Source: Paralvinella palmiformis (Eukaryota > Annelida > Polychaeta > Terebellida > Alvinellidae). Taken from it: DNA of 64,000 bases. The position numbers and the translations under genes were made by a program. How positions within the stretch are numbered: position 1 is the first letter of the stretch; every line of letters begins with the position of its first letter. Of this stretch, positions 49,701 to 60,791 are shown one piece after another. The stretch is from assembly GCA_025642065.1 (NCBI GenBank), contig JAODUP010000105.1, forward strand, positions 62,001 through 126,000, written 5' to 3'. The notes beneath the pieces were generated by a model. That model was not told the DNA's origin. It made no database searches and saw only the letters and a program-made list of their open reading frames with translations.

Positions 49701-50116
49701 GAGTCGATGTAAACAATGACGTCCTTGGATTAATTATAATCCGATAACGGTTAACGAGAGTTTCCATATCACAAATATATTTTGACTACATCGCCTAGTA
49801 TGCGCTGGAACTGTATCTAGCTACGCTGGATAGAGTGTTTAACTAGTCGGCCAGTCAGTCATACATAGCTTGTTTTGTTCTGGTTACAACTTTGATGCTT
49901 GTTTGCACACCATAAACCTTTTGTTATTGCTAAACGTCTGATACATGTTTTGATACATGTGTGATACTATATCCGGTAATGAGATTTTGAGCTAGATGAT
50001 ACTTTATTTATGATATGTAATGTTGTGGTGTATTCTGATTTTATTAACGACTTCATCGAAATGGTGTCTTAGTCGCGCGGATGGGATAATTCTACTGATG
50101 ATTTGATCTAATTTTT

Positions 50117-50268
50117 GTTCTGATCTTACCTATGTTCTGTTCGTACTGGTGTTCTGGTTTTGCTGGTGTTCTGATCTACTGATGTTCCGATCTTACTGGT
50201 GTTTTGATCCGTAACTGATGTTCTGATCTTACTGATGGTCTATTCTTAGTGGTGGTCTATTTATGGTT
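50117..50268. repeat. 17-bp minisatellite, about nine units
   Basis: Degenerate tandem units around consensus GTTCTGATCTTACTGGT, mostly 16-19 bases, decaying to GGTCTATTCTTAGTGGT at the right. Confidence 0.8.
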
Positions 50269-50279
50269 CTAACGGGTGA

Positions 50280-50345
50280 CATTCTTAATTACACTGTTAC
50301 CTCATACCGAGATAACAGTGTGGTGGTTTATTTGTAATGAGATGA
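50280..50345 (+). repeat. Diverged repeat R4, copy 1
   Basis: CTCATACCGAGATAACAGTG and GGTTTATTTGTAATGAGAT correspond to the sequence at 51547-51613 with about 75-80% identity by eye. Confidence 0.5.
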
Positions 50346-50573
50346 GTAATAATATTATGAGTTATCATTAAATGATCACCAAGCAGCTATCTGATGACTA
50401 ACTGGACACCGACCAGTTTCAAATGGTGGGTAAGTCAGTAGGTAGTTGTCTATACTGAGATGTACTGGCTAGCGAGCATCAGTCTAATGACCAACTTGAG
50501 ATGACATTTAGTATAGCAATTATGGGGGAATACTTGTTAATTGCGAGAATATAACAATCCAAAAAGAGCAGGT

Positions 50574-50579
<6 letters not shown>

Positions 50580-50619
<40 letters not shown>
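50580..50619. repeat. (TA)n microsatellite
   Basis: About 20 TA units. Confidence 0.95.
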
Positions 50620-50624
<5 letters not shown>

Positions 50625-50888
50625 ACTTCCTCTAGCAGAACTGTTGAATGAAGAGTCTGGTTACTTCATATGTGACCCCTGAACATGACTAGTTTGCTGA
50701 TTTACAAGTGATATCAGCCGTTATTTTATGTTTTGTCATCATACACCTGACGGCTTTGTTGTGTCTAGTCAATGTTAACGACAACAGGTTTGGTTAGAGT
50801 TAGAGTGCTTGTTGTACCTCTGATGATAGCTGTCAGATGGTATATGAGCTTCACATGTGGAAATTATACATTCATTTGCATGAAAATG

Positions 50889-50914
50889 TACACACACGCG
50901 CGCGCGCGCGCTGG

Positions 50915-50951
<37 letters not shown>

Positions 50952-50983
50952 GCGCGCACACGGACCAACACACACACACACAA
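50889..50983. repeat. Alternating (CA)-(CG)-(TA)-(CG)-(CA) tract
   Basis: ACACACGCGCGCGCGC, CTGGCGCGCA, about 15 TA units, CGCGCGCACACGG, then (AC)n. Nearly unbroken purine-pyrimidine alternation with CG blocks on both sides of the TA block. Confidence 0.9.
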
Positions 50984-51379
50984 TGTACAACAACGAGACT
51001 ATAATCTTTTTATGTCCAGCTAACAGAGAGAAAAAAGGCCACTAAAACTAGTTTGAACTAATATTCCTCACTTTACCATGTGGTAGATATCAAAGTTAGT
51101 TAACAAATACACATAACATATCTCACTGATGTCGTCCATTTGATAGCAGTGTACTGTGATGACTTATAAAGGTGACCAACTAGATAGACCTGGTATTCTT
51201 TACTGTCTCGTCCATTGGTGCAATACATTGTCAGTTACTGTAAGAGAAACGAGACCGTGACTGGTGTTGTTGTTCTTGTGTTCTGAAGGTAACTAGATAA
51301 TATTGTGATTTTCAGTAAGGTTGTTGCTAATTTGATACATTTTGGTGTTGAAATACAAGAGGTTTTTCGCTGGTGTGTG

Positions 51380-51380
<1 letters not shown>

Positions 51381-51428
<48 letters not shown>
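51381..51428. repeat. (TA)n microsatellite
   Basis: About 24 TA units. Confidence 0.95.
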
Positions 51429-51435
<7 letters not shown>

Positions 51436-51546
51436 AGAGTGTCACGGAGAACTTCAAATCGTGATTTCAGACTCTGGATAATTCACCAAAACAAGTTACT
51501 ATACTGTACAATTGATGGTATGATTTTACTTATAATTCTACATATG

Positions 51547-51613
51547 ATATTTTTAATAATTCTGCTGCCTTATACTGAGATAATAGTGTTGTGGCTAGGT
51601 TGTAATAAGATCC
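51547..51613 (+). repeat. Diverged repeat R4, copy 2
   Basis: CTTATACTGAGATAATAGTG and CTAGGTTGTAATAAGAT pair with 50280-50345. The two copies are 1.2 kb apart in the same orientation. Confidence 0.5.
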
Positions 51614-52221
51614 TGGAGTTCTGGGCAGAATTCTCCATTGCTTTGTGGTCCCTTGGTCTTGTGTGGTGTATTATTATAACATGATGGATACTTTTCATAA
51701 GAAATCTGGAAACCTTTCCTCGGCCAAAAGACGACCTAAATATACCACAAGATGTAATTCAGAAATCTAATGAGATTGATTCATTGTCACTAGGAATAAC
51801 TGTTAAATGATGAAATGCTAGAGTCTGGGTCAAGTCTAATGAAACCGTGAATGTAGATGGCCAGTTTGCCACACTGTATAATAATAACTAAAGCTTCTGT
51901 GATGTATTAAGAAACATTATTAAAGATGGCTACAAGACTTCATCCGCTGTGAAATGTGTCGACTTACAGTGAACTGGGCCGTCTTTATAGCAGAAGAATT
52001 AATGGAAAAATTATGCTTCATTTAACAAATTAATGTTGTCTTCATTCATCGTAACACCAAAGCTCAATACTGTGGTTGTGGTATTGCCAAGAGTGGAATA
52101 GAGACTGACACCCATATTTATAAATGGTTAATTTACTCATCAAAATCACTATAACAATATTGTATATAATTATAGTTTTTTGTACCATCTGATTAATGTT
52201 CTGGCTACATGCTACATGTCA
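51614..52221. other. Unassigned sequence
   Basis: No recognised feature upstream of the LINE fragment. Confidence 0.3.
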
Positions 52222-52935
52222 CATCAGTATGCCGAGCTGCCTACTACCATCTTAAGAACATCCACTGTTTAAAAGCATTCTTGACACAAGAATCACTTGT
52301 AACTGTAGTTCATGCCTTTGTTACATCTCGTATAGACTATTGTAACTCCCTGTTATATGGCATATCTGATTATAACGTTAATGCCTTCAGCGAATTCAGA
52401 ATAGTGCAGCTCGCATTGTAACAAATACTAGAAAATATGATCATATCACCCCAATTCTTCAAAAACTACATTGGCTACCTGTTAGACAGCGTATCCATTT
52501 TAAGATTCTGTTTATAACTTATAAATCTATTAATGATATGGCGCCAGAATACCTGTGTGAACTGGTTTCCATTAGAAAGTCATCCCAAAAACTCAGGTCA
52601 TCCAGTCAGATACTATTGCAGGTGCCAGTGTCTCGGCTCAAGTCACATGGTGATTGTGCGTTTAGTGTTGCAGCCCCCACTTTGTGGAATAAGTTGCCGG
52701 CAAATATTAGAAATGCGTCGTCTCTTGGAAATTTTAAGTCTCTTCTAAAAACACACCTATTTAATGTCGCTTTCACAGATAAATAATTATTATCTTTGAA
52801 ATCATTACAGGGTTTTTTGCAGACATTATTTGGGGTATTATTATATTACATATTATTTGTACAGCGCCTTTGAATGGCTCCTGCTAGTAAGGGCGCTTTA
52901 TTAAATATACATTATTATTATTATTATTATTATTA
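52222..52935 (+). pseudogene. 5'-truncated CR1/L2-like LINE, C-terminal ORF2
   Basis: The first frame (to about 52383) reads CRAAYYHLKNI and FVTSRIDYCNSLLYGISD, the conserved post-RT segment of Jockey/CR1/L2-type LINEs. A single frameshift near 52381-52386 moves to LQRIQNSAARIVT, LQKLHWLPVRQRIHFKILF and PTLWNKLPANIR, ending HLFNVAFTDK and TAA (52784-52786). The 3' UTR ends GGGCGCTTTATTAAATATAC followed by (ATT)n, the short-repeat tail usual in this group. The catalytic RT core and endonuclease are absent (5' truncation). With one frameshift in about 190 codons it is fairly young. Minus-strand pieces of the same 3' end occur at 12591 and 13285. Confidence 0.85.
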
Positions 52936-53002
52936 ATATAATTTCTATCTCATACCTTCTTGCTAATTGTATCAGTAAAGAAAGTCTCTCTCTCATACTA
53001 TC

Positions 53003-53033
<31 letters not shown>

Positions 53034-53048
53034 TGGTGGTGGTGGTGG
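53003..53048. repeat. (TG)n-(TGG)n microsatellite
   Basis: About 14 TG units then TGG units. Confidence 0.9.
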
Positions 53049-53392
53049 GGGATTATTTTATTGATCCTTCTACTGTCATTGTTACTTCTTTTTACCATAA
53101 TCTTGAACTGTGACATCTTTCTATCAGTTGGTTTCTGCCTTGAAACAGTAATGCAACTTGATTTGTGTAAAGCAAAACAAAAAAGGGAAAACAAGCAAAT
53201 GAAATATTTCTTTCAGTTTTTTATGTGCTAGAAGTATAAAATACAGGAAGTGAGAAGTATTGACTGAATGTAATTTATTCTTTGCGTCCATTACCCTGTT
53301 TTTTATAGTATTTTCTGCTGAGTTTCTGTTTATTGAATAATAATTTTTAGTACAAAATAAGTTGGCCTCAAGTATTTTTTCATTGTACTAAA

Positions 53393-53396
<4 letters not shown>

Positions 53397-53427
<31 letters not shown>
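53397..53427. repeat. (TC)n microsatellite
   Basis: About 15 CT units, then a GTG/GCG-rich patch. Confidence 0.95.
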
Positions 53428-53428
<1 letters not shown>

Positions 53429-53506
53429 CGTTTGTGCGTGTGTGCGAGCGAGCGTGTATGTATACTTTATTAAAGTAGCATTAATCATACTACAATCTAG
53501 AATTAT

Positions 53507-53961
53507 TATACTTAAAGGTGACGGAAAAATTAATTTCACATTTCGAATTAGATATAACGTAACAAACAGATGCACTACATTTCTAACCACCAGCTATCAT
53601 ATTTCCAGCTATCATATTTCCATTAAAATGTTCCCATAATCCTTAATTTCCTAACTTTCACGAGCCATTGCTAATGTGTACTACACTTATTGGGGATTAT
53701 CGTGTGACGTCATGTTTGACAAAAATCACATAGTGCTGCATCTTTGTTTACAAGCGTTTACCAGTTGACAGACAAAATGCCAGATTCCCTGACGAAAGTT
53801 TTGACATTCTCAGGGTTATCAAGCCCTATAGTCTTGAACCACTCCCGAAAAAGTCACAGACAGGATTAAATGTGAAGAATTAGCTGGAGCAGGTGCAAAC
53901 GTGGATCTAGAGCAGTCACCTGTGCTGCCGACGCCTGGCCCCCGTCCACATCAAGAGTTGC
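53507..53961 (+). pseudogene. Promoter-plus-first-exon-like unit, copy B (P2X7-tail-like?)
   Basis: Diverged duplicate of 37951-38365. Shared blocks include AACGTAACAAACAGATGCAC, CTTTCACGAGCCATTGCTA, GTTGACAGACAAAATG and GAAGAATTAGCTG. The CRE-like TGACGTCA at 53705-53712 aligns with GACGTCA in copy A. The ATG at 53777 (MPDS) is followed by an inserted base; past it the frame reads ESFDILRVIKPYSLEPL, and after another shift CEELAGAGANVDLEQSP and PTPGPRPHQEL. An internal direct duplication around CCAGCTATCATATTTCC makes it ~40 bases longer. Lesions differ from copy A, so the two decayed independently. It ends abruptly after CATCAAGAGTTG, a few bases earlier than copy A. Confidence 0.55.
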
Positions 53962-54200
53962 AAAATAACATATCTTTTAACTTTAAGATAGCGAACTGGT
54001 AACAGCTCCTAATAACAACAAAAGAAAATTTAAATTATTAGTCAGAACATCGAGAAGTAGTGTTCTTACTTGAGATGACTCTGAATTTATTGAGGAATGT
54101 GTGTTGTCATTTTACTCACAGTGTTAGGTGCTGGATATAATCATGCAATGTCTAACAATTTATCCATGTCTCATTGCCTTTCCCACCTTTACATAATGTT
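53962..54200. other. Unassigned sequence
   Basis: No recognised feature apart from the left target duplication of the following SINE. Confidence 0.3.
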
Positions 54201-54351
54201 CGTGCGCCTCCTTGATATAGTTGGTATCGCGTTGGACCACCTGAGTTCGAATATCAGCGTGGGCATATCTGAAGGGTGTTTCGACTTCGCCCATTTAGCC
54301 TACCATGTGCACAAAATTGGCTGTAAAACATAAAATCATCATCATCATCAT
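54201..54351 (+). mobile_element. SINE family 1, internally shortened, perfect target duplication
   Basis: Head GCGCCTCCTTGATATAGTTG, B box GAGTTCGAATATC, body CATATCTGAAGGGTG, GCCCATTTAGCCTACC, TGTGCACAAAATTGG, ATC tail. The flanks carry a perfect 14-base repeat CTTTACATAATGTT (54187-54200 and 54352-54365). Two internal deletions, in the head between A and B boxes and around the GGTCGCTCGG block, make it ~40 bases shorter than the copy at 33.6 kb. Confidence 0.9.
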
Positions 54352-54365
54352 CTTTACATAATGTT

Positions 54366-54829
54366 AATAATAATAACTTACTATAATCAGTAGACCATTT
54401 AAATCTTTATATCTGTAGGGTACATCTATGAACCTTTTTGTTTCTATAGAGTAAATCATTTATGCCACATTCATTCATTCACATCATAATATTTGTTTGT
54501 GGATATTGTACTTCTTATGATTTAAATCACTGATATTCTCCAAAGTTATCTGATTATCCACATTCCCGGGGTGTAAACTCTAAATGCCACCTCGAGCAAG
54601 TAACCATCAAATTTAATTTGCCCAGCTGGCCGGTAGCAATTGTTATGATTTTTTCATGCAAACGGCCATTTGTATCACTCCAGGGGGTGATACGACCTGC
54701 ATTGTCAACTACCACCATTCTAAATCAACTTACTAGTATTGTTGCTATTGAACTTTGTGAACATATTAGGTTCTTGCGTTGAGTTTGATTCATGGGCTAT
54801 CAGTTTGGATGGTTAATCCCACTAAATCA
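54366..54829. other. Intergenic stretch without recognised gene
   Basis: A near-perfect hairpin TATCACTCC/GGGTGATA at about 54676-54696; nothing else. Confidence 0.3.
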
Positions 54830-54945
54830 AAAGAGAAAAGATATTTCTGCAGCAATACATTCCCAGCTGGTTAGTGGATTTAAACTGGGGATATGCGATT
54901 TTAGAGCCCACAACTCTAACTACTAAGCTATCGGGACCCATCCAG
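54830..54945 (-). repeat. tRNA-derived SINE head, minus strand
   Basis: On the minus strand, GATAGCTTAGTAGTTAGAG is a good A box and CCCAGTTTAAATCCAC a good B box, spaced as in a tRNA. The following sequence does not match families 1 or 2. The acceptor stem does not pair well enough for a functional tRNA. Confidence 0.5.
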
Positions 54946-56607
54946 TAACCATGGATCCCTTACCATCTTGATTAGCCTTGGCAGCATAATGTTATGATTT
55001 CCATGTTGGTTTTAATGAGTTGCCAGTCGGGAACCACTGGGATGGAGGAGGGTGGAGTTTTTGTAAATATCCTAAGAAAAAAAAGAGTGTTTTATATTAT
55101 GTCAGAAGGCGAATATTATTAACGTCGATGAGAACTATCCGCTGAGCCAGGGCACAAAGGAGCTGCGGTAACGAGACGCCTCTTAAAGACTTCTTCTTGT
55201 TAAGTGTTGTTGATTTCATTTGATGTTGTTAGTTTGTACGATACGGTGGCTTTTGGTTGCTGTAGATGGTTAGTGAGATATGTTTGCTGTCAGCTCTGCC
55301 AGTGTTACAGATTAGCTTTTGTTGGAAGACGTCGACCGTTATTAGGGCTATAGCTGTATGTGTGTTTATTGGTCTTGGCCTTCCCTGGGACGTCTTGTAA
55401 CCGGGAAAAGGGTCATATTACAGGTAGGTAAGTGGTGTTGGTAGTGACTGAAGATGGACAGAAAGGACATTAATTGGTAGCTATTAACAGGTTCCTGGTA
55501 TATGTTATTGTAACATGTTCACGTGGCGAAGCTGCCGTATGAATCTGTAGCTTTGTTAAAACAAGATATTATATATATTATCAGCAGACTTCGACATAGC
55601 GGGTCTTCACAATGCCCTAAAGACTTGATGAAGCCCCCGCTGAGTAGCATTAATAAATCTATATTTCGTTTTAATCACTGGTGGAACTGGGTCAGTAGTG
55701 TCTTCAATGTTCTATGGTAATTGATGCTCAGGTGTCGGCATAAAGCTTTACACTGTAGATGCATTGAAGAAAAATTCGTAATGTTACATAATAGTAGGTG
55801 GATTTGGCAGACTACAATTGGTGCTGCATCTACCTTTTTCTTATTAGGTTGTCTAGTCAGTTATCTAATTTTATTTGTAAACTCGAGACCTATATCTGTA
55901 CTGTTCTACTACGTTAGTACCATTTTTTCATTATTATTGGTTAATTCCTTCTGATCTTAGTGTTATTTATTCCTCACCGATCACTTTCCTAATTTAAGCA
56001 ATTTCGTATACTCATCTTGTATAAAGCAAGCCCTCCGTGTTTTGACTAGCACACTGTGAATAGGCTTTAAAGAACCATCGGTCTGTAAAGGGCTGTGTGC
56101 GTTATATTATGAAGACGAACCACAGATTTGTTTTTGAGCTCTGGATCACTGTGTAATAGCAACAATGATTTGTGTACCTGTAAACTACACTGTCCACACT
56201 GTACAGTTTACCTGCCATTAATCTCGCTGACACTGAGAGTAGATCTGATGGCTTTGTGATGTTTTCCGTTTGTGTTTATGTTGCTTACCATGCTATCACA
56301 TTACTTGTCTGTGTCAGTGAAAATGGCTACGACACAAAGACTTGATACAATAGCCATTAACCAAATGATGTCGTCGTCCATTATACCGTTCCCCCCCCCC
56401 CAAGATTCATGTATTGTATCACATATTGGTTTAGATCCATGCTTTATCATTGTTTTGTTGTTTGATAACATCATATTGATTCTAATGTCTTTAGTTATAT
56501 AACGAGTGATTCGGCATTGTCATGTGGCCTATATAAGGCAGGTCAATTCAGCAGGTGTACTTTTACAGTAGTAAATATTACTAAGTCACTATCATACACA
56601 CGCATAT

Positions 56608-56646
<39 letters not shown>

Positions 56647-57110
56647 ACATATTAAAAATAGCTTTATTTGTTGATCAAACATACTACCATTGTCAAAAGT
56701 TAAATGGGTAGCTCTGGCCTCCGGCCTTTGATTACATATATACACGTAAAAAGGATATGCTTCTCATTAGAGTAATTGGTATAATGTCAAGGAGATTATA
56801 TGAAAACATTAGACTGAAGGGAAATGTAATATGTGACGATACAAAGCTGTAGTAGAGTATTATATGAATTAGTGTTAACATTTCACTGGATAGATTGAGG
56901 TTAAGTTTGTGCCAATTGTTTTTTTTTTTGGGGGGGGGGCTTGCGTGCGTGCGTGCGTGCTTGTGTGCGTGTGTGCGTGTGTGTGTGTGGGGGGGGGAAT
57001 AATACAATCCTGATTTTTATATGTTACTTGACTTACTTTGCAGGTGAGGAAACAAAGCTGATTCGTTTGTCTGGAAATCCATTATCTCTCTCGGTTGTTG
57101 TGTATCACTG
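54946..57110. other. Intergenic stretch without recognised gene
   Basis: Contains an (AC)n tract at 56611-56645, a run of C at 56391-56401 and a G-run/GTGC-rich patch at 56929-56998. A donor-like GTAGGTAAGT at about 55422-55431 ends a moderately CpG-containing stretch, possibly an untranslated exon, but unsupported. Confidence 0.3.
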
Positions 57111-57203
57111 TCACTCACTGTCACTCACTCACTCACTCACTCACTCACTCACTCACTCACTCACTCACTCACTCACTCACTCACTCACTCACTCACTCAC
57201 TCA
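57111..57203. repeat. (ACTC)n array
   Basis: About 21 units, with TCACTG variants at the left edge. No SINE body recognised upstream. Confidence 0.95.
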
Positions 57204-57850
57204 GACAAACATATACTATAGCGAGGGGAGGTTCCGCTGTTGACAGGTGGCTCTCAGTGTCAGTAGTGGCCATTTCCCATGTCAGATATAATAACTTCAC
57301 GTAGTGCGACAGGGTCACCCATACATGACACTGTCCATACTAGAAGCGGATCCGACGTGCGGAGCTTTTAGGAGGCTGAATTCTATTGCCACCTTTTTCC
57401 CTGAGGTCTGTCGATTCCTCACAGGCAGTATAACATTACGGATTGGTCTTTAACAAATCTGTCTATTGAGAGGGCCCCTTACAAACACCTCTAGATCGTC
57501 CTCACTATATTGTGTCACAATACATATCTCACCCGTTGTAGATCCTCCATGTCTTCAACACTTTCACACTATACCGAGACACGCCAAATAGATCTATACC
57601 CTCCACGTCAGTCCCATTTCGGATGCAATCTCATTGCTCCTGATATCACACCGATGTGATCATTTAGTGTGGACGTTTGGGATTTAAGTAAACAGATGGC
57701 TTGTGTGTTGGCAGTGGCAAGAAGGTTGTATTGACTATAGTGAACAAATGTATCTCGAGGGATTACGCTTCCTGGTCACCCAATCTACACGTCCTCCGGG
57801 GACTAATTTAGCCGGAAAATAGGCCAAATGATGGGTGTCTATCCCTCTTA
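57204..57850. other. Intergenic stretch without recognised gene
   Basis: Composition is more balanced than average (57230-57660), but no exon signals pair up. Confidence 0.3.
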
Positions 57851-57854
57851 AGCA

Positions 57855-57926
57855 TGTGTGTGTGTGTGTGTGTGTGTGCGGGCGTGTGTGCGCACGCCCG
57901 TGTGTGTGTGTGTGTGTGTGTCTGTG
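57855..57926. repeat. (TG)n-(CG-rich)-(TG)n tract
   Basis: Two TG runs separated by GCGGGCGTGTGTGCGCACGC. Confidence 0.9.
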
Positions 57927-58848
57927 TGATTGTTTGTTAGCTTGTTCAAGATTAGGTATACACATTATATGATCATCATGATCAGATGTTACTACTAAGT
58001 ATATGAAATTGAGAGCTAATATATGTATTTGTTGCTAATTCTGACCTTACTTCATATCTGTATTAATACCTTTAACGTAGCAGTTGATCAATCATATCCG
58101 TGCATCAGTTGCATTTAAGTTGCATCAATAAGGCACGTGAGTGTCAAAATTAATGGAGTAAATTTATCTCTATCTTGGGTGTGCGTGCGTGCGTGTATGC
58201 GTGTATGCGTGCGTGGATGCGTGCCTACGTCCGTTGATGCTAACCCCAGTGGTGTCAATGAAATGAGATTGATGATACCTTTGAAATGATCTATTGCTGA
58301 TTAAGGTGGGGTTTCCTTGTTTTAATGTAAGGTCTATTTCTCATCACAGGAAGTTAATTTGAGGAAGGTGTTTAATCATTGATGCAAACAGCTTGTATTC
58401 CATTCGATTTTGTCTGTGGTACAGTATATAACCCAGTATCCAGAAGATAACTATTTGATACTAAAACATACCTCATCATTCGCCCGTATTTAAATATTAC
58501 TGTAATCCTTGATCAGTGTGCTTTATCAACGAAAATAATATTGTAAATGCATACGTACATGCATGCACGCACATACACATGCATTCACCTTTAATACATA
58601 GAAAAGTTGTTTTGTTATCACTGATAACAGGTTGTAGTCCGAAAAATCATTCCTGTAACTTAAGACATCTGATGAGTAATCCAGTTTTGTATTCATGAAC
58701 ATTTTTCACCAACTGCCAAAATATACGCATGATCTTACACGTCGCAGCATGAAACATTGTTCCTCTTATATGAGATATATGTATAATTTGTATATTTTGT
58801 ATATTCACATTTCGTGATACTTGTGCCAGTGCCTTATTCCACACGGCT

Positions 58849-58852
<4 letters not shown>
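57927..58852. other. Intergenic stretch without recognised gene
   Basis: GTGCGTGCG-rich patch at 58180-58220; nothing else recognised. Confidence 0.3.
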
Positions 58853-58891
<39 letters not shown>

Positions 58892-58905
58892 CATACACAC
58901 ACACG
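58853..58905. repeat. (AC)n microsatellite
   Basis: About 18 AC units and a further short run. Confidence 0.95.
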
Positions 58906-59469
58906 TAAGTACAAGCACCAGTCTATAAGTGCGTGTGTGTGTGTTTTAGGATATATATAGAGGCAACAGGCACAGAGCATCAACATATCTAAATATCCGT
59001 TGAGACCTACCTCCATAAATCTATATGTACATTTATATAAATATAAATATAAAATGTTCCATACCTCCACATATTGATACATGTATGCCTATACCTAAGC
59101 ATGTGTCTGGTCTACTCATCAGCCTGTGGGAACCAGCTAATTCGCTTTTCGTACGCGACAAATAAGTCACGCCCACAGGAAAGCGGCTACATGCAGGCTA
59201 CATACATATGATAACCACTTTGACACCACAGTAATTTTCTGTGGTCCAAAAGAAACCTGTATATAAAATATTTCGACACCTCAGATGCTGACCTATACAA
59301 GCACGTCATGTCTGTGTGTGTGTGTGTGTGTGTGTGCTAGCTTGCTTATGATATATGCTGGCAATTACTGGAACGACACATAGCTATATGCCTCCGTAGA
59401 ACAGTATCATTGTTATCGCCACGGAACCAATTTGACCGTCACATTGTACTGCGCAAGACCCCCCCCCCA

Positions 59470-59471
<2 letters not shown>
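58906..59471. other. Intergenic stretch without recognised gene
   Basis: Short (TG)n at 59312-59336 and a C run at 59459-59468; no gene. Confidence 0.3.

Positions 59472-59472
<1 letters not shown>

Positions 59473-59513
<41 letters not shown>
59473..59513. repeat. (TA)n microsatellite
   Basis: About 20 TA units. Confidence 0.95.
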
Positions 59514-59519
<6 letters not shown>

Positions 59520-59520
<1 letters not shown>

Positions 59521-59960
59521 TGTGGCCGACACCTCAGCTGAGCCCGTATCTACTACATCTCATAGGCAATTATCTCCGTTTGTCTTGGATTAACCACATC
59601 ATTGGCGTGACGGTGTAGATCTTAGGCGGCGCTAATTTGTGCGCTTCACCTTTTGTCATGTCTCAGTCTCCGGTCCGGCCGGCGCTGACTGGCCGGTATT
59701 AAAGACTGGCGTGGTGCCGCTGTATTGTTAACCGACTGACTGGAGGCTGGATGAGGAATACACAAGTGGAAGGTAGCCGGCATTGATGCTGATTGAATTT
59801 ATTAGACATCTAGCATTAAAGAAAGAGACAGCTGATATACTCGGCACTTAACCTCCACTATCCCGGATCTCCAGTAAGCCCTGGTTCCGTGGTGGCATTC
59901 TAGATTCTGGAGCCGTGTGTTCGAGTGATTGACTTCGTTACCGCGTCGCTTCTGGCTAGC
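59520..59960 (+). promoter_or_regulatory. GC/CpG-rich block, candidate promoter of the 60.8 kb gene
   Basis: The densest GC stretch near the right edge: CCGGTCCGGCCGGCGC at about 59671, GGCGGCGC at about 59623. A donor-like AAG|GTAGCC lies near 59772. It sits about 1 kb upstream of the ATG-bearing exon at 60792, whose acceptor requires an upstream non-coding exon. Placement is suggestive only. Confidence 0.35.
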
Positions 59961-60248
59961 TCCGAGCTTCTGTGTGTGTGTGTGTGTGTGTGTTAGCCGT
60001 GTCTCGGTGGTATGTGCGTTGCGAGTCGCTCCATTGACATACTGGCAACCTTTGGTCGTCGAGAGAGATATGTCTTTTCTGCTGTATTGATTTCTCTGTT
60101 AAATCATGTGCATTTAAGTAGGTCTTTCTCTTGCTCAATTTGGGCCAGCCTATCTTCCCGTTGAAACCCAGTCATTGGGCTATGCTTGTGCTCTGACCCG
60201 AACAGTATTAACACTTGTGGCGATTTGTCATTGTGTGGCAATGTTACA

Positions 60249-60250
<2 letters not shown>

Positions 60251-60279
<29 letters not shown>

Positions 60280-60280
60280 A
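60251..60280. repeat. (TC)n microsatellite
   Basis: About 15 TC units. Confidence 0.9.
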
Positions 60281-60791
60281 GAAGGAAATGATATATTGAG
60301 GTATTTGGATTGATGAAACATTAATTGCCTTAGTAGCAAAAAGTTGTTATTAATAATTTAGACCCTGAAGAATTATCTAAATGTTGCAATCAGTGAAAAC
60401 ATGTGCTTGGTTTTAATGCTGGCCACAGCTGTTACATATCACTGAGTAAATACGCCATAGGGGAAAAGATAATCCCCTTATACATAGTTATTGTGATATC
60501 ATCATTAATATAAGCTGCAATCACAGTTTTCTGTTTATATTCCATAATTCATACTTCACTGAAAAAGTTCATTGCTTCTGATTGTGTGTCTTGAATAAAG
60601 CATTTAAACAGAAGCGTTCAAAGTGGACTTGGTGACAGACATTCAGGGGATCCATGTCTGCTGTCAGTTGCTAGCTGTCAGTAAAAAAAAGTCTGTTGTA
60701 TTACTGAGAGTGCAGCTACATGCTTCACATCCAAACTGTTCATTTGATTGATTAGTTTAAATAGTCTACAGGTATTTTCACTTCATTGCAG

